Below are positions 56,775 through 64,000 of a DNA stretch of 64,000 bases, in pieces. The stretch covers positions 115,678-179,677 of the forward strand of contig NZ_SJZB01000013.1 of assembly GCF_004337445.1 (NCBI RefSeq), in the 5' to 3' direction. The notes below the pieces were generated by a model. It was not told where the DNA came from, searched no databases, and was given only the letters and a program-made list of their open reading frames with translations. This DNA comes from Parasulfuritortus cantonensis (GTDB lineage: Bacteria; Pseudomonadota; Gammaproteobacteria; Burkholderiales; Thiobacillaceae). The translations under genes and the position numbers were made by a program. Numbering within the stretch: the stretch's first letter is position 1; every line of letters begins with the position of its first letter.

Positions 56775-58724
56775 CTAGTGCCGGCGCGCCGGGCGGAAGC
56801 CGCGCACGGCGCGGCGCAACTCGGCGACCCGGCGGGGCGCGCCGCCGCCGTAGCGCAGGCCGACGTAGAGTTCGGTGATGGCGGCGACGGCCGGCGCCAG
56901 GTCGGCGCGGTCGCGCGCGGCCCGGCGGGCGAAGTCGGCCGGCCCCTCGGCGGCGCCGCGGGTCAGGCCGATGCGCGCCAGGCGGGCCAGGAAACGGCCG
57001 TACAGGCGGTCCACCTCGTCGCCGCGCCCGGCGCCGTCGCGGAGCAGCGCGAAGGCCAGCCCGGCCAGGATCAGGCCGGCCCCGGCCAGCATGGCGAGCA
57101 GGGTGCCGTGCAGGGTCGCCAGCGACGGCGACAGCGCGCTGAGCAGGCGTTGCTGGCGTTCGAAGTCGTAGCCCAGCACCCACTGGTTCCAGCCGTTGCT
57201 CAGGTAGTCCCAGGTCTGCCGCAGGGTCTTCAGCCAGCCGGTGGGCAGGTTCAGGAGCGGCCGTTCGCCGGCCGGCAGGGCGTCGGCCAGGCCGCGCTCG
57301 ACCCGCTCCGGCGCCACGGCCGCGGTCGGGTCGACCTGCACCCAGCCGGCGCCGGGCAGCCAGACCTCGGCCCAGGCGTGGGCGTCGCGGTCGCGCACGA
57401 CCCAGTAGCCGCCCACCGCGTTGCGCTCGCCGCCCTGGTAGCCGGTGACCACGCGGGCCGGGATGCCGGCCGCCCGCATCAGCACCGTGAAGGCGTTGGC
57501 GTAGTGTTCGCAGAAGCCGCGCCGGGTCTGGAACAGGAAGTCGTCGACCGCGTCGTCGCCGAGCGGCGGCGGCGCCAGGGTGTAGTGGAAGGGTTCCTGG
57601 CGGAAGTAGGCGAGGGCGCGCGCGACGATGGCGCGCGGGTCGGCCGACTCGTCGGCCCAGCGCCGGGCCAGGGCCCGGCTCTCCGGGTTGTAGCCCTCGG
57701 GCAGGGCGAGCGTGCGGGCGCGCTGCCAGTTGGGCAACTCGGTCTCCATCTGGAAGGCCGGCCAGGAATGCACCGCGTAGCGCAGGCGGTCGTGGCCCTG
57801 GCGCGGCGTCAGCCATTCCAGGTAGGTGGTGCTCCAGGCGCCCTCCACCGGCACCTCCCGGGCCAGCCCGGCGACCGGCAGCCAGGGCTGGTCGCCGGCT
57901 TCCAGGGTGATGGTGTAGTCGAGTGCCGGGCCGGCCGGTTCGGCTTCCGGCATCCCGGCGTGGTTGCCGGCGCGGCGCCAGGTGCGGCCGTCGAAATCGC
58001 TCAGCACCGGGCCGCGCCAGTAGAGGCCGCGGGCGTCGGCGGCGGGGTCGGCGAAATCGACCCGGAAGGCGACCGCGTCGGACTGGATCAGCTGGCTGAC
58101 GCTGCCCGGGGCCATGCTGTCCGTCAGGCCGGTGCGCGCGCTCTCGACCTGGACCAGGCCGGCCATCGGCCCCGCCAGGCGGGGAAACAGCAGGAACAGC
58201 AGGATCGCCAGGGGCAGCGCCTGGACGACGATCAGGGTGCCGGTGCGCAGGGCGGCGGCCGCCGCCGGCACCCGGCCGGCCTGGCTGGCCGCGAGCGAGG
58301 CGGTGAGGGCCGCGGTGGTCGTCAGCAGCCAGGCGGTCGTGACCATGTCCTGGTGGTGGATGAGCGTGGCCATGACCAGGAAGTAGCCGGCCAGGACCAT
58401 GACCGCGTGGTCGCGCCGGCTGTCCGTTTCGAGCAGCTTGAGCGCGGCCATCATGACCAGCAGGGCGATCCCAGCCTCCGGACCGGCCAGGGTGTGGAAC
58501 TGCAGATAGGTGGCGGCGACGCCGGCGCCGGCCAGGGTCACCCGCAGCAGGCGCTGGGCGCCGCCCGGGCGCCAGGCCGGGCTCAGCCGCCAGGCCAGGG
58601 TCATGGCCGCCGCCAGGCCGACCCAGCCGGGCACGAACAGCATGTGCGGGGCCAGGGCCAGGGCGACCGGCAGGACCAGCCAGAGGGTGCCTGGATCGCG
58701 CCAGCCGGAGGTCCGTTCAGGCAT
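56775..58724 (-). CDS. TgpA-type membrane transglutaminase-like protein (DUF3488)
   Basis: 649 aa from the ATG at 58724. Five to six N-terminal membrane helices are followed by a periplasmic transglutaminase-like domain with the Cys-His-Asp set in TRRGFCEHYANAF, RDAHAWAEVWLPG and VQVDPTAAV, then a last membrane helix (about 555-575) and a cytoplasmic tail. In Pseudomonas TgpA is essential; the substrate is unknown. It overlaps the DUF58 gene and follows MoxR. Confidence 0.9.
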   Translation of the reverse strand: MPERTSGWRDPGTLWLVLPVALALAPHMLFVPGWVGLAAAMTLAWRLSPAWRPGGAQRLLRVTLAGAGVAATYLQFHTLAGPEAGIALLVMMAALKLLETDSRRDHAVMVLAGYFLVMATLIHHQDMVTTAWLLTTTAALTASLAASQAGRVPAAAAALRTGTLIVVQALPLAILLFLLFPRLAGPMAGLVQVESARTGLTDSMAPGSVSQLIQSDAVAFRVDFADPAADARGLYWRGPVLSDFDGRTWRRAGNHAGMPEAEPAGPALDYTITLEAGDQPWLPVAGLAREVPVEGAWSTTYLEWLTPRQGHDRLRYAVHSWPAFQMETELPNWQRARTLALPEGYNPESRALARRWADESADPRAIVARALAYFRQEPFHYTLAPPPLGDDAVDDFLFQTRRGFCEHYANAFTVLMRAAGIPARVVTGYQGGERNAVGGYWVVRDRDAHAWAEVWLPGAGWVQVDPTAAVAPERVERGLADALPAGERPLLNLPTGWLKTLRQTWDYLSNGWNQWVLGYDFERQQRLLSALSPSLATLHGTLLAMLAGAGLILAGLAFALLRDGAGRGDEVDRLYGRFLARLARIGLTRGAAEGPADFARRAARDRADLAPAVAAITELYVGLRYGGGAPRRVAELRRAVRGFRPARRH

Positions 58725-59652
58725 GGCGGGCGAGGGCCGCGAGGGCCTCTTGCAGGTGCCGCTCGCCGCGTCCGGGCGGCAGGCGGAAGTTCGCCAGTTC
58801 GAGGCCCCAGGGCCGGTCCTGGGCGGACGCGTCGAGGGCCCAGCGGGCGAGCCGGGACAGGCGGCCCTCGACGTCGCTCTCCGGGCAGTCCTGCCAGCGC
58901 AGCCAGGTCTCGCCGGCGCCCGCACCGGCGAACTGCTTGGTCAAGGGCGGCAGGCCGCGGGCGACGCTCTTCCAGGCGATCCGGCGCGGCGAGTCGCCCG
59001 GCCGGTATTCGCGCAAGGCGGCGAACTCGTCCTCGCCCGGCCGGCGCCAGGACAGGGCGCGGCCATCGCCGGCCGGTTCCGGGAAGGGCAGCGGGTTCGC
59101 CGCCGGCTTGGGGTAGACCAGGACGCCCCAGTCGAGTTTGAACACGGCCCAGCAGCGGAACAGTCCGAGCGGCCAGGTCGAGGACAGGGTCAGGCGGTCG
59201 AGGCGGTGCCAGCCGCGTACCGGCTGGCCGACGTCGAGGTCCAGGCTGGCGGTGCTGCGGGCGTCGAGGTCTGCGAGTCCGCTGCTCAGTTCGGCGTGCT
59301 CCAGGCACAGGCCGGGGCGCGCCCGCCCGGCCCGGTTTTCCACCGCCAGCCGGAAACGGGCCTGTTCGCCGGCGAACACCGGCGCCGTGGCGAGGGGGCG
59401 CAGGGCCAGCCCGACCAGGTTGCGCTGGCTGTGGAACAGGCTGACGATGCCGATGCCGGCCATCAGGAAGGTGAACAGGTAGCCCAGGCTGATGCCGTAG
59501 TTGACCGAGACCATGAGCAGGGCCAGCAGGAGGAGGCCGAACACCAGGCCCATGCGCGTCGGCAGGACGTACAGGCGCCCGGCCGCCAGGTTGATCGGGC
59601 CGGCCTCGGTGGCCGGCCGGCGCCAGGGCAGGTTGAGGCGCAGCCCGGCCAC
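58717..59652 (-). CDS. DUF58 domain protein
   Basis: 311 aa. Two N-terminal membrane helices (about 30-75), then the DUF58 block PGEDEFAALREYRPGDSPRRIAWKSVARG, which belongs to a vWA-like fold. It is always neighbour to a MoxR ATPase and a transglutaminase-like protein, as here. The stop lies just after the MoxR gene end and the start abuts it. Confidence 0.9.
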   Translation of the reverse strand: MAGLRLNLPWRRPATEAGPINLAAGRLYVLPTRMGLVFGLLLLALLMVSVNYGISLGYLFTFLMAGIGIVSLFHSQRNLVGLALRPLATAPVFAGEQARFRLAVENRAGRARPGLCLEHAELSSGLADLDARSTASLDLDVGQPVRGWHRLDRLTLSSTWPLGLFRCWAVFKLDWGVLVYPKPAANPLPFPEPAGDGRALSWRRPGEDEFAALREYRPGDSPRRIAWKSVARGLPPLTKQFAGAGAGETWLRWQDCPESDVEGRLSRLARWALDASAQDRPWGLELANFRLPPGRGERHLQEALAALARHA

Positions 59653-60566
59653 TTACGGGATCGGGACCTGGAGCAGGATGCGCGCGGCCCAGAAGTCGTC
59701 CGCCCCGGTGATCCCGGGCGCCGGGCGCAGGCGGTGGCCGACGATGCCGGGCAGCACGGCCTGGATGTCCTCGGGCTGGACGAAGTCGCGCCCGGCCAGG
59801 TAGGCCCAGGCCTGGCCGGCGTGCTTGAGGGCGAGGCCGCCGCGCGGGCTCAGGCCGGCGGCGAAGCTGGCGTTGCGCCGGCTCGCCTCGATGATGGCCT
59901 GCAGGTAGTCGAGCAGGGCGTCGGCCACCCGTACCGCGCGCACCTCCTCCTGCATGGCGGCGAAGCGGGCCGGGCTGAGCACCGGCGCCAGGCCGGCGAC
60001 CAGGTCGCGGCGGTCCTGCCCGGCCAGGAGATCGCGCTCCGCGGCGGCGTTCGGATAGCCGAGCGACAGGCGCATCAGGAAGCGGTCGAGCTGCGACTCG
60101 GGCAGCGGAAACACGCCCACCTGGTCGGTCGGGTTCTGGGTGGCGATGACGAAGAACGGCCGCGGCAACGGCCGGGTCTCGCCCTCGATGCTGACCTGGC
60201 CTTCCTCCATGGCCTCGAGCAGGGCGCTTTGCGCCTTCGGGCTGGCGCGGTTGATCTCGTCGGCCAGGATGACCTGGGCGAAGATCGGCCCGGCGTGGAA
60301 GCGGAAGCCGCCGGTCTCCCGGTCGAACACGGCCGCCCCAGGATGTCCGCCGGCAGCAGGTCGCTGGTGAACTGGATGCGCTGGTAGTCGAGGCCCAGGC
60401 TGCGCGCCAGGGCATGCGCCAGGGTGGTCTTGCCGACCCCGGGCAGGTCCTCGATGAGCAGGTGGCCGCGCGCCAGCAGGCAGGCCAGGCACAGGCGCAC
60501 CTGGCGCTCCTTGCCCAGGATGACCCGGTTGATGTGCTCGACGACGTTGGCGATCTCGCTGTTCAT
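59653..60566 (-). pseudogene. MoxR-family AAA+ ATPase, frameshifted
   Basis: The N-terminal third is in one frame ([20 protein letters not shown], Walker [24 protein letters not shown]) and the rest in another ([18 protein letters not shown], Walker [34 protein letters not shown]). The two join at a run of four C (60336-60339, plus strand). One additional C would give one open frame of 304 codons, the normal MoxR length. Either a real 1-bp deletion or an assembly error in a homopolymer. The gene starts the DUF58/TgpA cluster. Confidence 0.87.
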
Positions 60567-60605
60567 GGCCGCAAGGATAACCCGGCGGCCGCCCCGGCGG
60601 GGCGT

Positions 60606-63011
60606 TCAGGCGAGCGGCGCGGCCACCGCGAGGAGCGCCTCGATGTGGGCGGCGGCGGCGTCGAACCGGTCGCCCGGGACCGGGCGGGAGAAGTAGTAGC
60701 CCTGCGCGCAGCGGCACTGCATGGTGCGCAGCAGGGCGAGCTGCTCGGCGCTCTCGACCCCCTCGGCGACCACGCTCATGCCCAGGCCGCGCGCCATGGC
60801 GATCACCGCCTCGATGAGGGAGCGGTCGCTGCTGTCCTCGCCCATGTCGCGCACGAAGCTCTTGTCGACCTTGAGGGTGTCGATCGGGAAGCGCTTCAGG
60901 TAGGACAGCGACGAGTAGCCGGTGCCGAAATCGTCCAGGTAGATGTGGAAGCCGATCTCGCGCACCGCCTTGAGCCAGGCCAGGGACTTGTCGATGTCGG
61001 CGAGCAGGACGCCCTCGGTGATCTCCAGGGCCAGGCGGCCGGGATCGATGCCGTGGTGGCTCACCGTCTCGGCCAGGAGGGCGGGCGGCAGGCCGTTCGG
61101 GATCTGCCGTCCGGACACGTTGACCGAGAGGTAGCGGTCGATGCCCCGGCCCTGCCACTCGGCCAGTTGCCGGCAGGCGACCTCGATGGTCCAGAGGCCG
61201 ATCTCGTCGATCAGGCCGATCTCCTCGGCGAGCGGGATGAAGGTGTCGGGCGGCACCATGCCCTGGCTCGGGTGCGGCCAGCGGATCAGCGCCTCGGCGC
61301 CGGCCAGGCGGTTTTCGGCCAGGTCGACGATGGGCTGGAAATAGAGCTGGAACTCGTGCTGCCGGCTGGCCTGGCGGAGGTCGTTCTCCAGTTGCCGGCG
61401 TTGTTCGGCGGCGGCGGCCAGGGTGGCGTCGAAGAACACGTAGCCGTTGCCGCCCTGGGCCTTGGCCCGGTCCAGGGCCAGCTCGGCATCGCGCAGCAGG
61501 CCGGCGAGGTCGCCGGCGTCGCGCGGGAACACCGTGATGCCGACGCTGGCGTGGACGTGGATGGGCACGCCGTCGACGTGGAACGGCTTGCGGATGGAGT
61601 TCAGGATGCGTTCCGCCACCTGGCCGGCGTTGCCGCCGCTGGCCAGGCTTTCCAGGGCCAGGGCGAAGCGGTCGCCGCCCAGGCGGGCGATGGTGTCGCT
61701 GCCCTTGACGCAGTGCGCCAGGCGGGCGGTGGCGTCCTTGAGCAGGGTGTCGCCGACCGGCAGGCCGAAGCCCTCGTTGATGCGCCGGAAATTGTCGATG
61801 TCGACCATCATCAGGGTGAAGCCGCCGGTCTGGGCGATGAGGGGGTCGCCGAGCAGGGCCTGCAGCTTCTCCTCCAGACCGAGCCGGTTGGTGACCCCGG
61901 TCAGCTTGTCGGTGATGGCCAGGCGCCGCGCCGAGGCCTCCGCCTCCTTGTGCTCGGTGACGTCGTGGACGACGCCCTGGAGCAGGTCTTCGCCGATCGG
62001 CGCCAGGACGACGTTGAGTCAGCGCCGGTTGCCTCCGCGCGGCCGTATGGCCAGGTCGTCGGAGACGCCGACGTTGTCGAGGCGGGCGTTGAGGCCCAGT
62101 TCGACGACCCGCGAGGTGTTCTCCCAGGCCAGCTGGCGGATGTTGAGCACGCCCTGGAAGTCGCTGTTGGCCGGGATGCCGAGCAGGCGCGCGAAGGCCG
62201 GGTTCCAGGAGTTCAGGATGCCGTCCTGGGCGGCGATGAAGATGCCCGTCTCGGCGTTCTCGAAGATCGAGTGGTATTTCCTTTCCTCGACCTCCTTGGC
62301 CAGGCGCAGGCGGCGTTCCTGGCCGAGCGTGTCGGCGAGGTCGCCGGCCAGGTTGTTGATGTCCTGGACCAGGCGGCCGATCTCGGTGTCGCCGTGGTTG
62401 GTCGGCACGGCCAGGCGTTCGCCGCGCGTGGCATCGAGGTGGTGCAGGCCGTCCGACATCGCCTTGATCGGGCGCACGATGAAGATGAGCATGACCGCGA
62501 TCACGGCGAGGGCGACGAGGCCGAGCTGGCCGAGGGTCTGCAGGATCACGAAGCGCACTTCGTCGTAGGTGGCGCGCTGGATGGCACGGGCGTTGGCGGC
62601 CACCTGGATGCGGCCGATGCGCTTGCCCGGGTTGAACGGCGAATAGACGTCCCGGCTCAGGTGCGGGTAGTCGGCGGTGGCGGTCCCGGACGGCGCCCCC
62701 GGCTGGCTGCGCTGGACCAGATCGGCCCCGTCCGCCTCGATCACCACGGATAGCACCTCCTGGTTCTTGAGCAGGCCGAGGGCGACCTCGTCGGCGAGTT
62801 GCGCGTCCTTGACGAAACAGGCGACGCTGACCGTGCTCTCGACGGTATCCAGGAGCTGTTCCAGATGCTGGGTGGCGGCCTTGTGCTGGCGTTCGCCGGT
62901 GACCAGGATGGTGGCGGCGATGGTGAGGGCGCCGGCCAGGAAGAAGCTGGCCAGGAGCACGCTGGCGGAGCGGACCAGGATGCTGTGGCGGCCGAAGGTC
63001 CGCATGGCCAC
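60606..63011 (-). pseudogene. Membrane PAS-GGDEF-EAL sensor interrupted by an in-frame TGA
   Basis: One gene of 801 codons split by TGA at 62021-62019 (codon 331). The first part has two membrane helices, a periplasmic sensor, HAMP and the start of a PAS; the second resumes in frame with the PAS end (LNVVLAPIGEDLLQGVVHDV), a GGDEF with degenerate LGGDRF and an EAL with AEALIRW and DDFGTGYSS. The stop occupies a position where Trp (TGG) is expected in the motif RRWLNV. The diguanylate cyclase site is probably inactive (Glu to Arg), while the EAL looks intact. A translation start within the second half (61811) could still give an EAL fragment. Confidence 0.88.
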
Positions 63012-63013
63012 GC

Positions 63014-63445
63014 TCAGCGTCCGAGGTCGAGGACGATCTTGACCCGGGCGTCGACCTGGCTGCGTTCGATGTAGCCGATGGCGCCGCGCTGGCGGGCGAG
63101 CAGGTCCAGGGCTTCGGCCGCGCTTTTCGCCTGGTGCGGCGGGCTGGTGCGGCCCGAGAAGAGCAGGCGGGCCCAGTAGGCGTTGATCTCGGCCAGGTCC
63201 TTGTTGACCAGGAGGCGGTAGAAGAGGGCCTTCTCCGGCTGCGTGTCCGGCTGGTCGATGGGCACGGCGGGGATGCCGGACGGCAGCTGGCGGTAGCGGC
63301 CCATGAAGATGTTGACCGCCTCCTCCTGGGTCAGCCGGTCGACCCCGCTCTTGGCGTTGACCACCAGCACCAAGTCGGCGTCCGCCCGCGCCCAGGCGGG
63401 CAGGAGCAGGGCGAGGAGGAGCAGGAGGCGGGCGCAGCGGGTCAA
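63014..63445 (-). CDS. Small periplasmic PBP-like (phosphate-binding family) protein
   Basis: 143 aa. A signal peptide (LLLLLALLLPAWARA) precedes one half of a PstS-like binding fold with LVLVVNAKSGVDRLTQEEAVNIFMGRYRQLPSG and a C-terminal GAIGYIERSQVDARVKIVL. The length is far below that of a true phosphate-binding protein; this is the short form often encoded between a porin and a membrane sensor in Betaproteobacteria. It ends 2 bp before the sensor gene, suggesting it modulates that sensor. Confidence 0.82.
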   Translation of the reverse strand: MTRCARLLLLLALLLPAWARADADLVLVVNAKSGVDRLTQEEAVNIFMGRYRQLPSGIPAVPIDQPDTQPEKALFYRLLVNKDLAEINAYWARLLFSGRTSPPHQAKSAAEALDLLARQRGAIGYIERSQVDARVKIVLDLGR

Positions 63446-63455
63446 GTGGGCTCCA

Positions 63456-64000
63456 CTAGAAGACGAAATCCAGGGCCAGGCTGAACACGGTCATCTTGCC
63501 GTCCCAGCCGGGGACCTTTTCTTCCCGGTAGGGGAACACCGAGGACGGCTTGCCGTCGATGCGGTCGATCTGGGCCTTCAGGTCCAGGTTCTTGGCGACG
63601 TCCCAGCGGGCGCCCAGGAACCAGGTGTGCTGGTCGGCATGGGTGGCGGCGGAGAGCTGGTGGGCGACCGCGCCGTAGAAGGTGGCCGGGAAGTCGATCG
63701 GATCCGACTTGGTGCGCGAGTAGCCGACGTAGGGCGTGACCGCGCCGGTCCGGTAGGAGGCGATCGCATAGCCCGAGCGGGCGTCCTCGAAGGCGGCGCT
63801 GCCCTGGTCGATCCGGCTCAGCATGGCCTGGAACTGGAACGGCCCGTTGTCGTAGGCCAGGCCGAGGGAATCGTAGCGGGTCCAGGTTCCGGCCACCGAC
63901 ATCTCGGGCACGTGGCCGATGACGTCGACGCCGGTGAACTGGTTGATCGGGATTTCCTTGTCGAAACGGACGCGGGTCTGGCCGATCCGGAACTGCCAGG
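63456..64000 (-). CDS. Outer-membrane porin-like protein (C-terminal part)
   Basis: The gene runs off the right edge; the frame is open from 64000 to the stop at 63456, 181 codons. The sequence is a string of amphipathic beta-strands (IGQTRVRF, FQFQAMLSRI, AIASYRTGAVTPYVGYSRTK, HTWFLGARWDVAKNLDLKAQ) and ends with FSLALDFVF, a C-terminal aromatic strand typical of outer-membrane barrels. It probably precedes and is co-transcribed with the PBP-like protein and the sensor. The substrate specificity is not visible. Confidence 0.82.
   Translation of the reverse strand, partial: WQFRIGQTRVRFDKEIPINQFTGVDVIGHVPEMSVAGTWTRYDSLGLAYDNGPFQFQAMLSRIDQGSAAFEDARSGYAIASYRTGAVTPYVGYSRTKSDPIDFPATFYGAVAHQLSAATHADQHTWFLGARWDVAKNLDLKAQIDRIDGKPSSVFPYREEKVPGWDGKMTVFSLALDFVF

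Noticed and set aside
62019..62021. TGA as selenocysteine codon
   Set aside because: The protein family has Trp at this place and no selenocysteine use is known for PAS-GGDEF-EAL proteins; mutation or error is simpler.

Overview
The window is GC-rich (roughly 68-70% by eye), densely coding, and looks like a Proteobacterial chromosome, most probably Betaproteobacteria. The reasons are the rnfABCDGE-nth order, a DUF1841 protein, a PduO-type cobalamin adenosyltransferase, a polyphosphate:AMP phosphotransferase, a DgcZ-like cyclase and many GGDEF/EAL proteins. The assignment is inference from gene content; no rRNA or tRNA is present.

Layout. (1) 1-5243: a type I secretion locus: the C-terminal tail of a possible substrate, a HlyD-type adaptor, an ABC transporter with an intact C39 double-glycine peptidase domain, and a TolC-type channel. 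(2) 5347-17617: a complete V/A-type ATPase operon (coiled-coil stalk subunit, C, I, K, F, E, a 90-codon orphan ORF, A, B, D), followed without a break by a di-haem cytochrome c peroxidase and a GGDEF-EAL receptor. (3) 17635-25372: a CBS/PAS/GGDEF/EAL protein, a HbpS/GlcG-like protein, polyphosphate:AMP phosphotransferase, a CZB-GGDEF cyclase, a lipoprotein, a 0.7-kb region with no gene I can support, and a hydratase of the MhpD type. (4) 25707-32891: a low-GC island that reads as a cluster of integron gene cassettes. It has three intact attC-type sites plus one more near its end, one attC split by insertion sequences, and no integrase gene in the window (a CALIN-like array). One attC is interrupted by an IS110/IS1111-type element that is itself interrupted by an IS481-type element, and its other arm is cut by an IS5-type element. 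(5) 33168-36192: a methyltransferase, an M48 peptidase and a DUF898 membrane protein. (6) 44161 down to 36318: an unbroken minus-strand chain rnfA-B-C-D-G-E-nth-FIST-DUF1841-cobalamin adenosyltransferase, mostly with 1-4 nt overlaps. (7) 50425 down to 44342: copper ATPase, a PhnD-domain/PAS/GGDEF receptor, alanine dehydrogenase and a double-CDGSH protein. (8) 56702 down to 50460: small protein, HDOD, FIST, NikR, a Tat/lipobox M48 protease and a PAS-GGDEF-EAL protein. (9) 60566 down to 56775: MoxR (frameshifted), DUF58 and transglutaminase-like genes. (10) 64000 down to 60606: porin (partial), a small PBP-like protein and a sensor with GGDEF/EAL that carries an in-frame stop.

How the parts relate. 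Most of the window is core metabolism and c-di-GMP signalling (six GGDEF-containing proteins in 64 kb). The accessory interest is in the cassette array and its nested insertions, where the insertion points can be reconstructed base by base. The V-ATPase locus with its appended peroxidase and an orphan ORF between atpE and atpA is the second unusual region.
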